DNA from: Microstegium vimineum | Lineage: Eukaryota; Streptophyta; Magnoliopsida; Poales; Poaceae | NCBI GenBank assembly: GCA_022036555.1 | Contig: CM039130.1 | Location: forward strand, 10,837,285 to 10,901,284 | Reading direction: 5' to 3' | Length of the DNA stretch: 64,000 nucleotides | Shown here: piece after piece, positions 10,712 through 20,906 of the stretch | Position numbering within the stretch: the first letter of the stretch is position 1 | Layout: each line of letters begins with the position of its first letter | Notes under the pieces: model-generated | The model's input: only the letters and a program-made list of their open reading frames with translations | Database searches by the model: none | Told to the model about the DNA's origin: nothing | Made by a program: the position numbers and the translations under genes

Positions 10712-11097
10712 AACAAGGGTACATCTGCTTCGATCGTCAGAATTATATAAGACGACGCTTGGCATGCATGGTTATATGTATTCCTTGCGCACGGAGCACT
10801 CCAACACACATAGAATCGGATACAAGCAGTTTCTTTCTTTCGGAAAGAAAAAAAAAAGCTAGTGAAAGTATCGGAGGGCCTGCGCATCACGAAAAAATCG
10901 CACCGCTGGAGAGCACGCGATGCGCGCCATTGCTGCTAAGCTTGCTTTACCGGCCCTTTTGCTTTTTCCTGCCATTTCTTTTGTCTACTGTTCGATGAAA
11001 TTTCACGTCGTCGCGCACAGAGGGCGATCGAGGTCCTAAAATCCCTAATAATGTTACGTACGTTCTACTGCTAGCAGTACTTTTCGACGACACTTTT
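10712..11097. other. Upstream region of the LEA_2-like gene
   Basis: No gene is seen on either strand; plus-strand open frames here overlap the minus-strand gene and its leader and look like shadows. The stretch may hold promoter elements but none is recognisable with confidence. Confidence 0.3.
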
Positions 11098-11511
11098 CTT
11101 TTTAAGAGTAAACCCTATCCCTATGAGCACATTCGAAGGACTGAGCCGACAAATCTTAAAGTTCACGAACATTTGAGATCCTCATTTTGGGCAACCCGCC
11201 GTGGAAGCCTTTACTCAAGGAGGTGCTGCCGGTTCACCACAGACGCCTCGCCGTCGACGTGACAAATCTTGAAGTTCACGAACATTTGGGATCCTCATTT
11301 TGGGCAACCCGCCGTGGAAGCCTTTACTCGAGGAGGTGCTGCCGGTTCACCACAGGCGCCTCGCCATCGACGGAAACGTCGCCTACTACTTAATGCGTAG
11401 CGTCAGAAAATCCTGAAATAAATCCAGAATAAAGTGTCGCACCCAGGATTTAAATCTGGGTGGGAGCCTCCGACCAATAACCATTGCGCTGTGAACCCCT
11501 TGCTTGGTGTC
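11098..11511 (-). mobile_element. tRNA-derived SINE with an internal duplication
   Basis: Read on the minus strand it has an A-box-like GCGCAATGGTTA near 11481-11493 and a B-box-like GATTTAAATCC near 11446-11456. A body follows that ends in CTCATAGGGATAGGGT and an A-rich tail near 11098. This body resembles a common grass SINE. About 113 bp of the body is present twice, so the copy is longer than normal. The exact 5' end is uncertain and no target duplication was identified. Confidence 0.55.
11148..11373. repeat. Tandem duplication, two 113 bp units
   Basis: GACAAATCTT starts at 11148 and again at 11261, and the units (11148-11260 and 11261-11373) are nearly identical; differences include TTAAAG against TTGAAG and CTCAAGG against CTCGAGG. 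It lies inside the SINE and is private to this copy as far as the window shows. Confidence 0.85.
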
Positions 11512-11756
11512 ACTTTCGACTGCGCCTAGCTAGCTGGATTGCTTCTTTTGCTTGCTTCTAGTCTACACCCGCATCGATCGAACCAGCTTTCTGCATTAAT
11601 TACGTGATCTACTACCATCACGTCTGGCAGAACCTGTTAACCTACGATCGGGTTTTGTTTATTTGCCCAAGATATTATACAGCTGTATGCGCACGCATGA
11701 CATACAAAGATATACTGTACGCACACGCATGACATATACAATACATATGAATACAA

Positions 11757-11822
<66 letters not shown>
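11757..11822. repeat. Compound AT/AC microsatellite
   Basis: A run of AT dinucleotides of about 50 bp is followed by about seven AC dinucleotides, then by a G run at about 11836-11847. The overlapping open frames are by-products of the repeat. Confidence 0.9.
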
Positions 11823-12081
11823 GTGCAAGGGGTAGGGGGGGGGGGGGCTCAAACCACCACCGGCAACAAAGCCATTTTATTATCTATGTTTATGCCTGGA
11901 ATTACCGCTTATATGCTTATTACGCCCTATCTTAATAATACTTTCTTCATTCGAATACATTTTTATTATCACATGTATTATAAGGGATTTATTATATTTC
12001 AGCTAGCCTTTTCTTCATGCGACAGCTCTCATCCATCAAATCTGCAACCCATTGGTCCAAATTTGTTTGTTGTTACCAACA
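11823..12081. other. Unassigned stretch before the plastid fragment
   Basis: No gene or known repeat is recognised. The sequence next to the psbJ fragment may include more organelle DNA but I could not recognise it. Confidence 0.3.
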
Positions 12082-12171
12082 GTAAAGGAAAACACCTATT
12101 AAACCAATCACAAGAATACCAGTTACAGTACCTATCAGCCAAAGAGGAATTCTTCCAGTAGTATCGGCCAT
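12082..12171 (-). pseudogene. psbJ: Plastid psbJ fragment (nuclear plastid DNA)
   Basis: The minus strand from 12171 reads MADTTGRIPLWLIGTVTGI and continues to GVF at about codon 29, matching the photosystem II subunit J protein start. After codon 30 the match is lost, so the last quarter is missing. psbJ is a plastid gene; here it sits among nuclear transposons, so it is a transferred fragment without a function of its own. The sequence on its upstream side (12172-12282) may also be of organelle origin, but I could not identify it. Confidence 0.85.
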
Positions 12172-12282
12172 TTCCCCTACTTTCCTCCACATTTTCTCAA
12201 GTGGTCGTGCTAGAGACAAAAAGAGTCATGGATAGTTATAAAGATGGTATCCTTCCAAATGGGCTAAGAGAATTCTTACTAC

Positions 12283-12889
12283 CACTACAAGAAATCAAGG
12301 AGTTGCCGAGTGCTAGGGGCACTCGGCAACAAGCCTTTTGCACTCGGCAAATGGTTTGCCGAGTGCCGCACTCGACAAATGGTATTCGGCAAATTAACAG
12401 CGAGTCGACAACTAATTTAGTTGCCGATTGTCAGATTTCGGGCACTCGGCAACTAATGTGTCGAGTGTTAATTGATTTGCCGAGTGCCTGGTCAAGCACT
12501 TGACAAAAAAAATTGGGCCGTCAACCTTGACGGAATTTTTGCCGAGTGCTGACGTGGCTGGCACTCGACAACTAATTGTTTTTTATTTTTGTAAATAATT
12601 AGTTGCCGAGAGCCTGGTGACTGACACTCGGCAGCTATTTTTTTTATTTTTTATGCCGAAATTAGTTGCCGAGTGCCAACCACCACGCACTCGGCAGCTA
12701 TTTTTTTAATTTTTTGTGCCGAAATTAGTTGCCGAGTGCTTAGTGGCTGACACTCGATAACTATTTTTTTTAAATTATTAGTTGCCGAGTGCAATGGCCA
12801 CTGCACTCGGCAACTCTGGGAAACATGACAGTTTTAGGCTCTCTGTTTCCCAGGTAATTGCACTCGGCAAACCAATAAAAAAAATAAAT
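12283..12889. mobile_element. Left end of a GCCGAGTGC-family CACTA element
   Basis: It begins CACTACAAGAAATCAAGGAG and is followed by a dense array of TTGCCGAGTGC and GCACTCGGCAA in both orientations to about 12870, the subterminal repeat pattern of this grass CACTA family. TAC precedes it and would be the target duplication. No matching right end is found before 17283, so the element is truncated or its remainder lies beyond the insertion of element A. The microsatellite and the sequence 14066-17282 may be its interior. Confidence 0.75.
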
Positions 12890-12931
<42 letters not shown>

Positions 12932-13187
12932 CGCTGCTACCGCTACCGCTACCGCTACCGCTACTACTCTTACTACTACCGCCACTACTACCGCTACTAT
13001 TACCGCTACTACTACCGCTACTACTACTACCGCTACTACTACTACCGCTACTACCACTACCACCGCTACTACCACTACCGCTACTACCACTACCGCTGCT
13101 ACCACTACTACTGCTACCACTACTACTACCGCTACTACTACTACCGCTACTACTGCTACCGCTACTACTACTACGACTACTACCACC

Positions 13188-13255
<68 letters not shown>

Positions 13256-13436
13256 CGCTGCTACCGCTGCTACCGCTGCTACCGCTACTACCGCTGCTAC
13301 TACCGCTACTACTACCGCTACTACTACCGCTACTACTACCGCTACTACTATACTACTACCGCTACTACCGCTACTACCGCTACGAACTACTACTACTACC
13401 GCTACTACTACTACCGCTACTACTACTACCGCTACA

Positions 13437-13475
<39 letters not shown>

Positions 13476-13551
13476 ACTACTACTACCACCACCACTACTA
13501 CTACCACCACCACTAACTACCTCTACTACTACTACCTCTACTACTACTACG

Positions 13552-13618
<67 letters not shown>

Positions 13619-13720
13619 ACTACTACTACCGCTGCTAACCGCTGCTACCCGCTGCTACTACCGCTACTACTACCGCTACTACTACCGCTACTACTCTCCT
13701 ACTACTACGCTACTACTACG

Positions 13721-13766
<46 letters not shown>

Positions 13767-13792
13767 CGCTACTACCGCTACTCCCGCTACTC

Positions 13793-13875
<83 letters not shown>

Positions 13876-14002
13876 CTACTACTACACCACCACTACTACT
13901 ACCACTACTACTACTATACTACTACTACTACTACCTCTACTACTACTACCGCTACTACTACTACGACTACTATACTACTACATACTACTACTACTACTAC
14001 TA

Positions 14003-14065
<63 letters not shown>
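12890..14065. repeat. Long TAC/ACT trinucleotide microsatellite (about 1.18 kb)
   Basis: Nearly uninterrupted TAC triplets are broken in patterned fashion by CCGCTAC, CCACCAC and CTGCTAC variants, with pure stretches near 13200-13250, 13560-13615 and 13800-13865. It starts right after the CACTA subterminal array. The plus strand would encode poly-tyrosine and the minus strand poly-valine/alanine; both are artefacts of the triplet. Confidence 0.95.
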
Positions 14066-14161
14066 AGGGGCAAAAATTAGTGAAAATTAAACCGAAAAAA
14101 GAAGATGAACAAGATTATAGAGCAAGGAGATATCTCATAATCTGTTGTCTTTTTTGTCATG
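14066..14161. other. Short AT-rich spacer
   Basis: Ninety-six bases between the microsatellite and the next CACTA element; probably interior of the CACTA element that starts at 12283. Confidence 0.3.
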
Positions 14162-15158
14162 CACTACGTCAAAAACGATTTTGCGCAGCGTTGCCAAAAA
14201 GGCCTCCGCAGCAGACGTCTTTTCAGCCCGCTGTGGTAAATCGCCACCATCTACCTCAACGGACCGAAAAAAACTTACTGTGATGGCCACAATTGCCCGC
14301 TGCGGTAAATAAGGTATTTACCGCAGCGGACACCTTAAGATGCCCGCTGCGGTAAATCGATTTACCGCAACGGGCATTTTAAGGTGTCCGCTGCGATAAA
14401 TGCTGCAGCCCAAATAGGCTAGGCGAGGTCCAATCCGGTCCATTAAGACGCTCTACTATATATACGGCGAGTTAGGGTTTGGGTACCTCTCTCTCTCCCA
14501 CAGCGCCTCCCTCTCTCTCTCTCCCTCTCTCTCACAACGCCTTCCTCTCCTCTCCCAATCCTCCTTGCTGCCTCCCTCTCTCAGCGCCTCCGTCTCACGG
14601 CGGCGCCGCTGAGTCCCACCACGTGGCGCGGACCCCCACGGCGGTGGCGCGGACCACCACGCGGCGGCGCGGACCCCCACGGCGGCTCACGGAGGTGCGA
14701 GGCGGCGCGCGGGCGCAGGCTCGCGACGCGGTGTCGCGGCGGAGCACCTCGCGGCGGCGCTCGGACGCGGGCGGCTCGCGGCGGCGCTCGGACGCGGGCG
14801 ACGCGCGGACTCGGGCGCGAGCGCGACGCATAGCGTGGGGTCGTGGCGGAGCACCTCGCGGCGGCGCGTGGCGTGGGCCCGTTGATGGGCTCGCTGGCGG
14901 CGCTAGGGTTTCGTTTGTTGCCTGGGATCTAGGCCCAGATCATAGCCCATATGAGTTTTTTTCGTTTTTTTTTCGAAACTATTTACCGCAGCGGACGTTC
15001 TAATGTGCCCGCTGCGGTAAATCAATTTACTGCCGCGGGCAAACACGCTCGCCGCGAGAAGGCCACGATTTACCGTGACCTTAGCATCGCAGCAGACACG
15101 TTTGCCCGCTGCAGAAAACTAATTTCGCCCGCTGTGCAAAATCGTTTTTGACGTAGTG
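14162..15158. mobile_element. Complete non-autonomous CACTA element, 997 bp
   Basis: The ends are CACTACGTCAAAAACGATTT and its inverse (AAATCGTTTTTGACGTAGTG), a perfect 20 bp terminal inverted repeat, flanked by the 3 bp duplication ATG (14159-14161 and 15159-15161). Subterminal repeats of the type CCGCTGCGGTAAAT and TTTACCGCAGCGG occur near both ends. The middle (14450-14920) is very GC-rich, with an open frame of low complexity (Arg, Ala, Ser, Pro) that I do not accept as a gene. It may be a captured 5' gene region, since it starts with a TATA-like sequence and a CT-rich leader. Confidence 0.9.
14457..14464 (+). promoter_or_regulatory. TATA-like box inside the CACTA element
   Basis: TATATATA is followed by a CT-rich stretch typical of plant leaders and by the GC-rich block. 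It looks like a promoter captured by the element. Activity is unknown. Confidence 0.3.
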
Positions 15159-15161
15159 ATG

Positions 15162-16751
15162 TTTTGACTTGGTCTTCTTTGTTCCGTATCTTGGTTCTTC
15201 AAAATGTGCATAGGGATTTGGTCTGCATTGCTATATGCCTGTGCTTCATGATTGGATTTAGGAGGATTGATAATTGATGATTTCTGATGGACACTTGTGG
15301 TTGTACAAGAAAAAACATATTAGAAATTTTATAAAATGAAGGCAAAAACATTTATGAAGGAACCAATTCAATAGTACAAATTTGTGTTCATTGATAAGGA
15401 AATTTCACATTTGAATTAACACAAGTTTTTGTACATAAAAGTGCAATTACTTCTGTTTGGCAAAACTGCACTATAATGCTAACTATAATTAAGCAGTTGA
15501 CTATGTATATGGTTTACTGAAGACAATATAGTCCATCCTACACAAATCACAAATCACAAATCACAATCAACAATTAATAAAACTCTGAACTATGTTGCCA
15601 CAAAAACAAAACACAAATTAATACCATTTTTTCTATATATAGCAAGAGAAGGACAAATATGTTATGTCTGTAATCACAATAACAAAATTTTTCTATAGAG
15701 GACAAGGACAAAATTGTTGTTTGTGTTGGCACATTGCCAAAGAAACACTAAAGCCTACTGTCATTGTTCTGGGAGAGTGCTTGTAGTAGTTAAAGTTACA
15801 GTAATTGTTCGTCTCCTTGATAAGGAAGGAGTTATTCTTCATCACGATCTACTAGACCAAGTAATCCAACTCATGCATCTAAAGCCTACTGTGAACAGTT
15901 ACTTGTGCTGGTGGTGAAAAAAGACAAAGAGACAAGCTAAGCATAATTAACAAAACTCTAAACTGTGTTAGGACAAACAATAAAGGGAATTTAGATGCCA
16001 CTAAAACAGATCACAAATAACATGTTTGATAAGTTACAAATAGTAAAAGTAGATAACTTAGTAGAAGCCACAAAAGGCCGACTCAAATTAGTACGGACAA
16101 TGATAAGCTACAAAAAACATTCCTCACACCACTTTGGATAATTGACACATCATATATCTCAGTCCTACGAAATAAACCAGATAGCTTCTCATTAATAATA
16201 CTATTATTTTAGAAGCAAGAAACATGACCTATAGCACTAACATGAGAAAAACAGTAAAACACTAGGCTCATTCTTAAGTTAGTACAATACCAACATTAGA
16301 AATAACCAGATTCGTAGGAGCACTAACCTGGAGAAGAACACTTGAAGGATACTTGTTGTAGGGAACAACACATGAAGCATTCGTAGTAGGTGGCAGCTGA
16401 AATTAATAATAAAACAAATCAGAAGCACTGTATATAAAATGTCATGCACAAAAAAATAGAAAAATGTATACAGAAAAAGACCTTGTGCACTCTTACTATG
16501 AAAGGATTTTGTACAAATTCCACAAGGAATAGATCCCATGGTAGAAAAATAGTCTTGTGAAGCCACATCTTACATCACATGCATAAATAATGATGAGCGT
16601 GAGAGTGGAAAGAGCTTTTCTAGGGCATGGAGACAGAGAGAGTGTGTGGGTGGGTGGGGAAGAAGAGAGCCAGCCAACGGTCTAGGTCTAAGCCAAAAGT
16701 GGCCTGACCCACAAACGAGAGAGAATATTTGAAGGGTAAAAACTTCTAGCT
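15162..16751. other. AT-rich stretch without a recognised gene
   Basis: Short open frames on both strands have no domain. A short repeat of CACAAAT units lies near 15539-15566. It could be interior of the CACTA element that starts at 12283, because it lies between that end and the insertion site of element A. Confidence 0.3.
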
Positions 16752-17081
16752 GTGACAAAAAACTTGGGTAAAAACTTCTGCCAAATAGAGAAGAATTGTC
16801 TTTCTGAAAAAGCTTTGAATCAGAAGACAAATAGTTTTGGTAAGACTGTTGACAAGAAAGTGCTGAAAGAAAGCATAAGAAACACAAAAGCCGCTCCTAA
16901 TGTTCATGCTGAGGATGTTATCTCCATTCACAAGAAGGAAAAACTAAACAAGACAATGAAGCGGAAGCAGTTGAAGGAGAACAAAAAGCCTATCGTTTGT
17001 AACCCAAATGTTCAAGATAAAGATGGTGCCAACCCCACATCCTCATGGGAAGATGCACCAAAGAAGACAACGAAGAAATGA
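16752..17081 (+). CDS. Short lysine-rich open frame of unknown origin
   Basis: One hundred and nine codons, rich in Lys, Asn and Thr, ending in EDAPKKTTKK and a stop. No domain is recognised. The composition is more gene-like than that of its surroundings, and the sequence after the stop (17082-17282) looks like a 3' untranslated region cut off by element A. It may be the last exon of a gene or of a transposon gene. Confidence 0.25.
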   Translation: MTKNLGKNFCQIEKNCLSEKALNQKTNSFGKTVDKKVLKESIRNTKAAPNVHAEDVISIHKKEKLNKTMKRKQLKENKKPIVCNPNVQDKDGANPTSSWEDAPKKTTKK

Positions 17082-17282
17082 AACACATCTTGTTGCTTCA
17101 TGAAAGGAAGTGGCACTGCTTTTTTGGGCCTCAAGCAACTTGCCTTTCCTTTCACATTCTTGTTTCCTCTGCACTCTATGTGCGTTTTATCTTATGGGTA
17201 TGGTTAGCTTTAAAATGTTGGGGTCCTCTGCACTCTGTGGATGTTAAATGGTTAACCCGGTATTGGCTTCGCCTTAGGTATG

Positions 17283-18783
17283 TGAAAGGATCAAGATGCC
17301 CAAGAGGGGGGGGGGTGAATTGGGTTTATTTCAAATTTCTAAAGCAAATATGAAATCCTAGCAATGCTAATTACCCCCTAGTGCCTGCCGATTGTGTGTT
17401 CTAACTAGAAAGCGGTAGCAAGGCAAGGAAGGTAAAAATACCCTACACAATTCTAGTATGAATTGAAGAAAAGGTGCGGAATGTAATGCGGTATGAAAGA
17501 GCTAGGGAGAGAGATTCTTGACACGACGACGTTTTGCCGAGGTATCGAGGAGTCGACACTCCCCCCTAGTTCTCGTTGGAGCACCTCGCAAGGTATTGCT
17601 CCCCCTCAATCCCGCGCAAGGGATGAGTGCTATCTACAAGTTGGTTCTTCGCCACTCCGGCTCGGTGAACCGCCCACAACCGATCACAAGTCGATGAAGA
17701 AGGGCCGCCGACAATCCTCTCGGCGATCACCTTCCTCCAAGCACCACTGGACCATCTAGGTGATGTCGATCACCAAGAGTAAAAAGCCTTGATCTTCACT
17801 TGACTCAATCAAGCCTCACAACTAGAGTGGATGCACACTTGATCTCTTGGATGAACTAGAGAAGAGGATGGATGGATGGATTCGCAAATCACTCTCTCTC
17901 TCTAGGGCTCTTGCTCTTCCCAACCTGCTCAAGCAACTCAGCAACTCAAATGAGCAAAGGCTAGGTAGGAAGGCAAGGGGTGGAGTATAAATACCCCCCA
18001 CACACTCAGCCCTCGGGCTGAGAAACAGGCAATTTGAGTTGGCGACGGACGCTCCGTCGCTAGGCGATGAACGTTCCGTCGCTAGCCCCAATGGCTAGTT
18101 CCTATTCAAGTCAGCAGGCGACGGATGCTCCGTTGCTTGGCGACGGACGCTACGCCTCAGCATCCGGCGCCAACTGGCTGCTCTCGGGTTTCTGGGAAAA
18201 TATTCCTGGACGCTCTCTAGCGTCTGACGCCTAGCCGACGGACGCGTCCGTCGCAAAACCAGGGTTTCTGGAGCTCTCTGCATGAGCGACGAACGCTTTG
18301 ACGTGCTTACGTCATCGTTCGGCGCCCTCGGCCTCAGCGTCCGACGCCCAGACAACTCCTCTCTCAACTTCGGTTTTTTCGCGATGAATATGGAAAAAGT
18401 TCTAGACTATCTTACGGTCACCATAGGCTTGCTTAGAGCTAAGGAAGTCAAGTGTGCACCACACCTAAGTCATGAAGCTCTCCTAAGTCAAGCTACTGGT
18501 CTCAACCCCTCTTGATAGTACAGTCAAAGATCAAATAAAGCTCTATCTATACTAAGTGCCCTTCATCACCTTATGACACTTAGACCTATCATTTTAGGGT
18601 CTTCTTCATGTCTCTTTGAAATCCGAAACGATATCCATCTTGGGGGCTTAGTGATAACCGTTGATGCCCATTCACACTGATCACTATGGCTAAGCTACGC
18701 ATAGCCTCTGCAAAACACACATTAGCCATAATAATCTTTTGCTTGTTGTTAATCACCGAAACCATTAGGGCCATGATTCTTCA
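17283..18783 (-). repeat. 3' LTR of element A
   Basis: It runs from TGAAAGGATCAAGATGCCC to GATTCTTCA, so it has TG...CA ends. A run of G follows the start, as in all LTRs of this group here. A TATA-like box (minus TATTTATA) is at 17996-18003. Upstream of it on the minus strand, 18040-18350, lies an array of GCGACGGACG and CGTCCGTCGC palindromic motifs. Confidence 0.9.
18040..18350 (-). promoter_or_regulatory. Palindromic repeat array in the U3 of LTR A
   Basis: At least eight copies of the core GACGGACG, CGTCCGTC or near variants occur, many arranged as inverted pairs such as GCGACGGACGCTCCGTCGC. The array starts about 40 bp upstream of the TATA-like box. The same family-specific motif recurs at 44645-44950. 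Confidence 0.6.
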
Positions 18784-18797
18784 ATCTCCCCCTTTTT
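18784..18797 (-). other. Polypurine tract of element A
   Basis: Minus strand AAAAAGGGGGAGAT, directly before the 3' LTR, the start site for plus-strand DNA synthesis. Confidence 0.85.
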
Positions 18798-19235
18798 GGT
18801 GATTGACGACAAAAAAACCTCGAGTATAGGATGTAAGAGTGAAAAGTTAGGATTTCAAGTGACTTGGATGGGTTTGAGCAAGGGTTAGTGAATAAGAGTG
18901 AACAATACTTGCTCATCCAAGCCAAGCCACAAAACATGGTACTCAAAGAATATGAAAAGGAATCAGAGTACCTCATGATATTCTCAAAGATATATCAGAG
19001 TATGTCGCGGAAGTACATTCATTGGAACCTAGAGATATATCATGAAACAAGGTGACAACTCACAAGATATATTAGTGATAATCAAGAGTTTGTCACACAA
19101 CGACATACACATGAGGTCTCACAAGCATCACACACAAATAAACAATGCATAAAAGTAGACATGATGCTTGAGTACGGGGAAATAAATCACACAAGTAAGA
19201 TCAAATCCCTCCCCTTATCTCTAATACTCGACTCT

Positions 19236-19251
19236 CTCTCCCCCTTTGGCG
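19236..19251 (-). other. Second polypurine tract of element A
   Basis: Minus strand CGCCAAAGGGGGAGAG, just downstream of the ORF3 stop at 19266. The identical sequence is at 30822-30837 in element B. Several polypurine tracts are usual in this lineage. The bases between the two tracts (18798-19235) carry no gene. Confidence 0.7.
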
Positions 19252-19265
19252 CCAAGCACTAGAAA

Positions 19266-20657
19266 CTAAGGATCTACTAGAGCATCTGGAAGAGAAGAAG
19301 TCGGTGTGCGAGGATGCAGGTCGAACTGAGTGTAGTATGGACTGTCATTACTGTCCTCTGCTGCCTGACTCTCTGAAGCTGGAGCTATCTGTGAAATAGT
19401 CTGAGTAGGTTGAGTTGATTCCCCTAGCTCCCCGTGAGGCTCGGAAGGTGTAGCCTCCTGAGTTGGAGCCTCAGACGGTCCAACCTCTGTAGATGCGAGC
19501 ACTGCGACCCGACGAGCGTAGACTCGAGGCGGAGGGGAAGGTGTCGCTGCTAGAGCGGTAAGAGTAGCTGCTGCAACGAGCTCTACCGGCTGACCTTCTG
19601 ACTGTGCTGGAACTGCTGACTCCACTGCCTCAACTGCAACTGTGGTGGCATCGGTGGTGATAGCAATCAGTGGAGGAGTAGTGACTGTTTGGGTCGAGCA
19701 GTCTGGTCCAATCTCCGACGAGGCGACTAAAGACAAGTGAGTGCCTGTCACCGGAGGAGGAACCTCATCCTCGGCTGGCTGAGTGTCAGGAGCTGTTGCA
19801 ACTGGTGAGTCCTCACCTGTAATGTCTCTGTAGGAGGCCGTGAGGTCACGAGTCGCCTCCTCTATGGTAGCCCTCCGGGTCGGTGTGAAACCCGTTTGAT
19901 ACTCTCCGAGAGAGGCTAACCATGATAACATCTGGGTCATTGGGGTCTGGTAAACTGGAGAGCCTGGTGCCTGACTCTGCTGTCCATAGAACGGTAAAGC
20001 TAGAGTAGGCACCACAACTGGTGTAGACGGCGGCTGTGAGGTATACTACTGTTGAGACACTCCGGGCAACTAGAGCTGTGGAGTGAAGGTCGATCCAGAG
20101 CTGGAACTGAGAAGACGCTCTAGAATCTGAGTCTGAGTCTTCTGCATCTCGACCTGCTACATCTGATAAGCCAAGAACTAACGCTGAAACTCATCCTGCC
20201 TAGCCTGAGACTCAGCCTGTGCTGCTAGCTGCTGTGCTGTGAGTTTCCTGACTTCCTCTGCCTGACGACACTGCTCCTCAGCCTGACGAAGGAGGTCCTC
20301 TGTCTGTCGCTGCTGACTCTGCTGCATCTGAGTAAGTAATGCTAGCATAGTAGCCTGTGAAGAGTCTGGTGCAAATTGTGGAGCGGAACTGGACCCACCG
20401 GCCTCATGGTTGTGTGACCGAGGTATGTACTCTGGGATCAGCCGGTAATCCTCATTTGAACTGTCTGATGGGAGGTCGTCTCTGTAGGTGTCGTCGGCAG
20501 CTGCATCTATCTGAGCATCTAAGTCAGCAAGCTCTGCCTCTGCAAGACTCTGAACTGTGGCCTCCTGCTGCTCCTCAGTCTCGGGTGCAATACCCGTCTG
20601 TCTGGTGTGAGGACCCTGAGCACGTCTGCCACGCCCTCTGCCACTATGACTGACTAA
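19266..20657 (-). pseudogene. ORF3 of element A, C-terminal part
   Basis: An open frame from 20015 to 19266 is rich in Thr, Pro, Ala and Glu and ends FDLHPRTPTSSLPDALVDP; the ORF3 of element B ends with a related acidic tail (YEQFDFRPRSHDP). Upstream, 20016-20657, the reading is interrupted by stops; the translated text is rich in Gln and Ser. The gene is cut at 20658 by element B; its N-terminal part is at 42499-43833. The role of this third ORF is unknown; in some relatives a gene in this place is called env-like, but I see no signal peptide or membrane segment. Confidence 0.65.
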
Positions 20658-20662
20658 CTGAC
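20658..20662. repeat. Target site duplication of element B (left copy)
   Basis: CTGAC directly before the TG of the left LTR of B. The matching copy is at 42494-42498. Removing B and one copy joins the two parts of the ORF3 of A. Confidence 0.9.
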
Positions 20663-20906
20663 TGAAAGGATCAAGATGCCCAAGAGGGGGGGGGTGAATT
20701 GGGCTATTTTAAATTTCTAAGCAAGAATTAAACATAGCAAGAGCCAATTAACCCCCTAGTGCTTTTCCCAAGTGTGTCCTAGCTACACAAGCAAGACATG
20801 GCAATGAAAGTGGTAAAGCCCTATGAAATTCTAGTCAAGCAACACAAAGGTAATGTGGAAAGTAATGCTTGAAAGTAATTGAAATAAGGAGAAAGGAGTA
20901 AGCAAG
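20663..20906 (-). repeat. Left LTR of element B, truncated
   Basis: The first 244 bp match the other two LTRs of B, with a few differences and a small deletion. It stops after GTAAGCAAG, where the complete copies continue TTGACACGACGACG. At that point the Tekay-like LTR begins. Confidence 0.85.

Noticed and set aside
10298..10998. Plus-strand open frames opposite the LEA_2-like gene
   Set aside because: They are shadows; the minus strand has the membrane segment, the family motif and a TATA box.
12770..13516. Long open frames on both strands (poly-Tyr, poly-Val/Ala)
   Set aside because: They are translations of the TAC triplet microsatellite; any such repeat without stops is open in several frames.
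14456..15003. Arg/Ser/Pro-rich open frames in the GC-rich centre of the CACTA element
   Set aside because: They overlap on both strands, are of low complexity, have no domain and are explained by GC content.
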